Below are positions 63,186 through 64,000 of a stretch of DNA of 64,000 bases, in pieces. The stretch comes from Lacrimispora sphenoides. GTDB taxonomy: Bacteria > Bacillota > Clostridia > Lachnospirales > Lachnospiraceae. The translations under genes and the position numbers were made by a program. The DNA lies in assembly GCF_900105215.1 (NCBI RefSeq), contig NZ_FOIP01000001.1, positions 1,324,001 to 1,388,000 on the forward strand, given 5' to 3'. How positions within the stretch are numbered: the stretch's first letter is position 1; each line of letters starts with the position of its first letter. The notes under the pieces are model-generated. The model had not been told where the DNA came from. It was given only the letters and a program-made list of their open reading frames with translations, and made no database searches.

Positions 63186-64000
63186 ATGATTTCAATTTTA
63201 GGAATAATAATAGCAGACGACGAAAAGAAAATCTGCAGGCTTTTAGAATATTTGATCGACTGGGATGAAATAGGGGTTAAGCTTTTGGGGGTTGCTTATG
63301 ATGGCATTTCTGCATTTCAGCTGATTCAGGAAAAGAAACCTGACGTTCTGCTTACGGACATCAGAATGCCGGGTATGGATGGCCTCCAGCTGATTGAAGA
63401 GGCCAAGAAGCAGAATGCTTCTCTTAAATGCATAATCATAAGCGGCTATAAGGACTTTCAATACGCACAACAGGGAATCCGGTACGGAGTACGGGATTAT
63501 TTGCTGAAGCCAATTAACCAGGATGACCTGACCCGTACGTTAAAAAAACTGGTCAAAGAAACCTTGGAGCAGAAAAGCAGCCAGGAAGTCCAGATGCACT
63601 TAGAAGAAACCATAAGAAACTATTCCGGTGAGTTTAAACGGGTATTTTTAAAAATGGTATTAGAACAAAAACCGGAGGAAAGGCCTGAGTCCGTATTAAA
63701 AGAAGTCCGAAAAATCAATCCGTCCCGGGTTGTTAACCAGGGCGGCCGGTGTCTGGTTGTGAAGCCGGATATTGAGTATAAGGATTTTACAAAAGATGCT
63801 TATCAGCTTTTAATTGATAAAACGATTGAGATCCTTCAGGTCGAATTTGCTTCTGAAGAAGGAGATTTAACGATTGAGGCATCCGAAGAGGGAATATTTC
63901 TATTACTGTTCCATGAACCTTCAGATAAGGAAGAACTGATGAAAGCCTTAAACCATGTCAGAGACCGGGTCATGGGACTTCAGGATCTATTTCCAAAGAT
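63186..64000 (+). CDS. Response regulator of the YesN/AraC type, cut by the window end
   Basis: The open frame starts MISILGIIIADDEKKICRLLEYLIDW and runs beyond the last base, so the C-terminus is missing. The receiver domain is complete: the acidic pair D11-D12, phosphorylated Asp58 in VLLTDIRMPGMDGLQLI, and Lys108 in DYLLKPIN. The central region beyond residue 130 is a linker like that of YesN proteins, and an AraC DNA-binding domain would be expected further on. AGGGG immediately before the ATG makes the exact start uncertain. Such regulators pair with a YesM-type kinase and often control sugar uptake. Confidence 0.8.
   Translation, partial: MISILGIIIADDEKKICRLLEYLIDWDEIGVKLLGVAYDGISAFQLIQEKKPDVLLTDIRMPGMDGLQLIEEAKKQNASLKCIIISGYKDFQYAQQGIRYGVRDYLLKPINQDDLTRTLKKLVKETLEQKSSQEVQMHLEETIRNYSGEFKRVFLKMVLEQKPEERPESVLKEVRKINPSRVVNQGGRCLVVKPDIEYKDFTKDAYQLLIDKTIEILQVEFASEEGDLTIEASEEGIFLLLFHEPSDKEELMKALNHVRDRVMGLQDLFPK

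Overview
The window looks like chromosome of a low-to-mid GC, spore-forming anaerobic Firmicute, most likely Lachnospiraceae (Clostridium cluster XIVa, Lacrimispora/Clostridium saccharolyticum type). This rests on gene content and style, not on a search: a Firmicute fab/acc operon with FabK as enoyl reductase and a fused AccDA, RicT and SpmA, a split transketolase, many ABC sugar importers with GntR/LacI regulators, strong GGAGG ribosome sites and occasional TTG/GTG starts. No rRNA, tRNA, CRISPR array, transposase or phage gene was seen.

Layout. 1-3.5 kb: a coiled-coil membrane protein, a small conserved protein, and a MarR / CDP-alcohol phosphatidyltransferase / GT8 glycosyltransferase operon. 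3.7-14.9 kb: a minus-strand oligosaccharide operon (binding protein, two permeases, GH2 beta-galactosidase, GH65 phosphorylase, EamA transporter, beta-phosphoglucomutase, LacI regulator). 15.6-21.5 kb: a lipoprotein, pgi, a membrane protein, mtnN, a TSCPD protein and an unknown. 21.6-33.1 kb: sulfate assimilation. Sulfate ABC uptake (sbp-cysTWA) is divergent from aprA-aprB-cysD-cysN, a small siroheme sulfite reductase and tusA, with a LacI-family regulator between them. Its distal end is decayed: an O-acetylhomoserine sulfhydrylase gene reduced to 54 codons and an M67 (JAMM) peptidase fragment. 33.2-36.8 kb: a GntR/UTRA regulator and a CsoR / P1B-ATPase / small-protein metal efflux operon. 36.9-38.9 kb: nucleobase deaminase, cytosine-type permease and a 54-residue membrane protein. 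39.1-45.8 kb: a carbohydrate operon (FCD-GntR, ABC importer, split transketolase, cupin, transaldolase) without a kinase. 46.0-48.6 kb: a collapsed second copy of the GntR gene, spmA and a uracil permease. 48.8-59.4 kb: the fatty-acid synthesis operon. 59.4-62.9 kb: rsmI, a tRNA methyltransferase gene, ricT and holB. 63.2 kb to the end: a response regulator running off the window.

The most coherent new signal is in the sulfate locus. Two promoters each carry an AACGNTTGC-type LacI-like site centred 17 bp upstream of the -35 box, an arrangement more typical of activation than repression. The transporter transcript also has a predicted leader encoding a 13-residue peptide whose last codon is Cys. 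Other points are the two genes collapsed by internal deletion, direct repeats bracketing about 13 kb, the kinase-less transketolase/transaldolase operon, and FabT-like operators without a fabT gene in the window.
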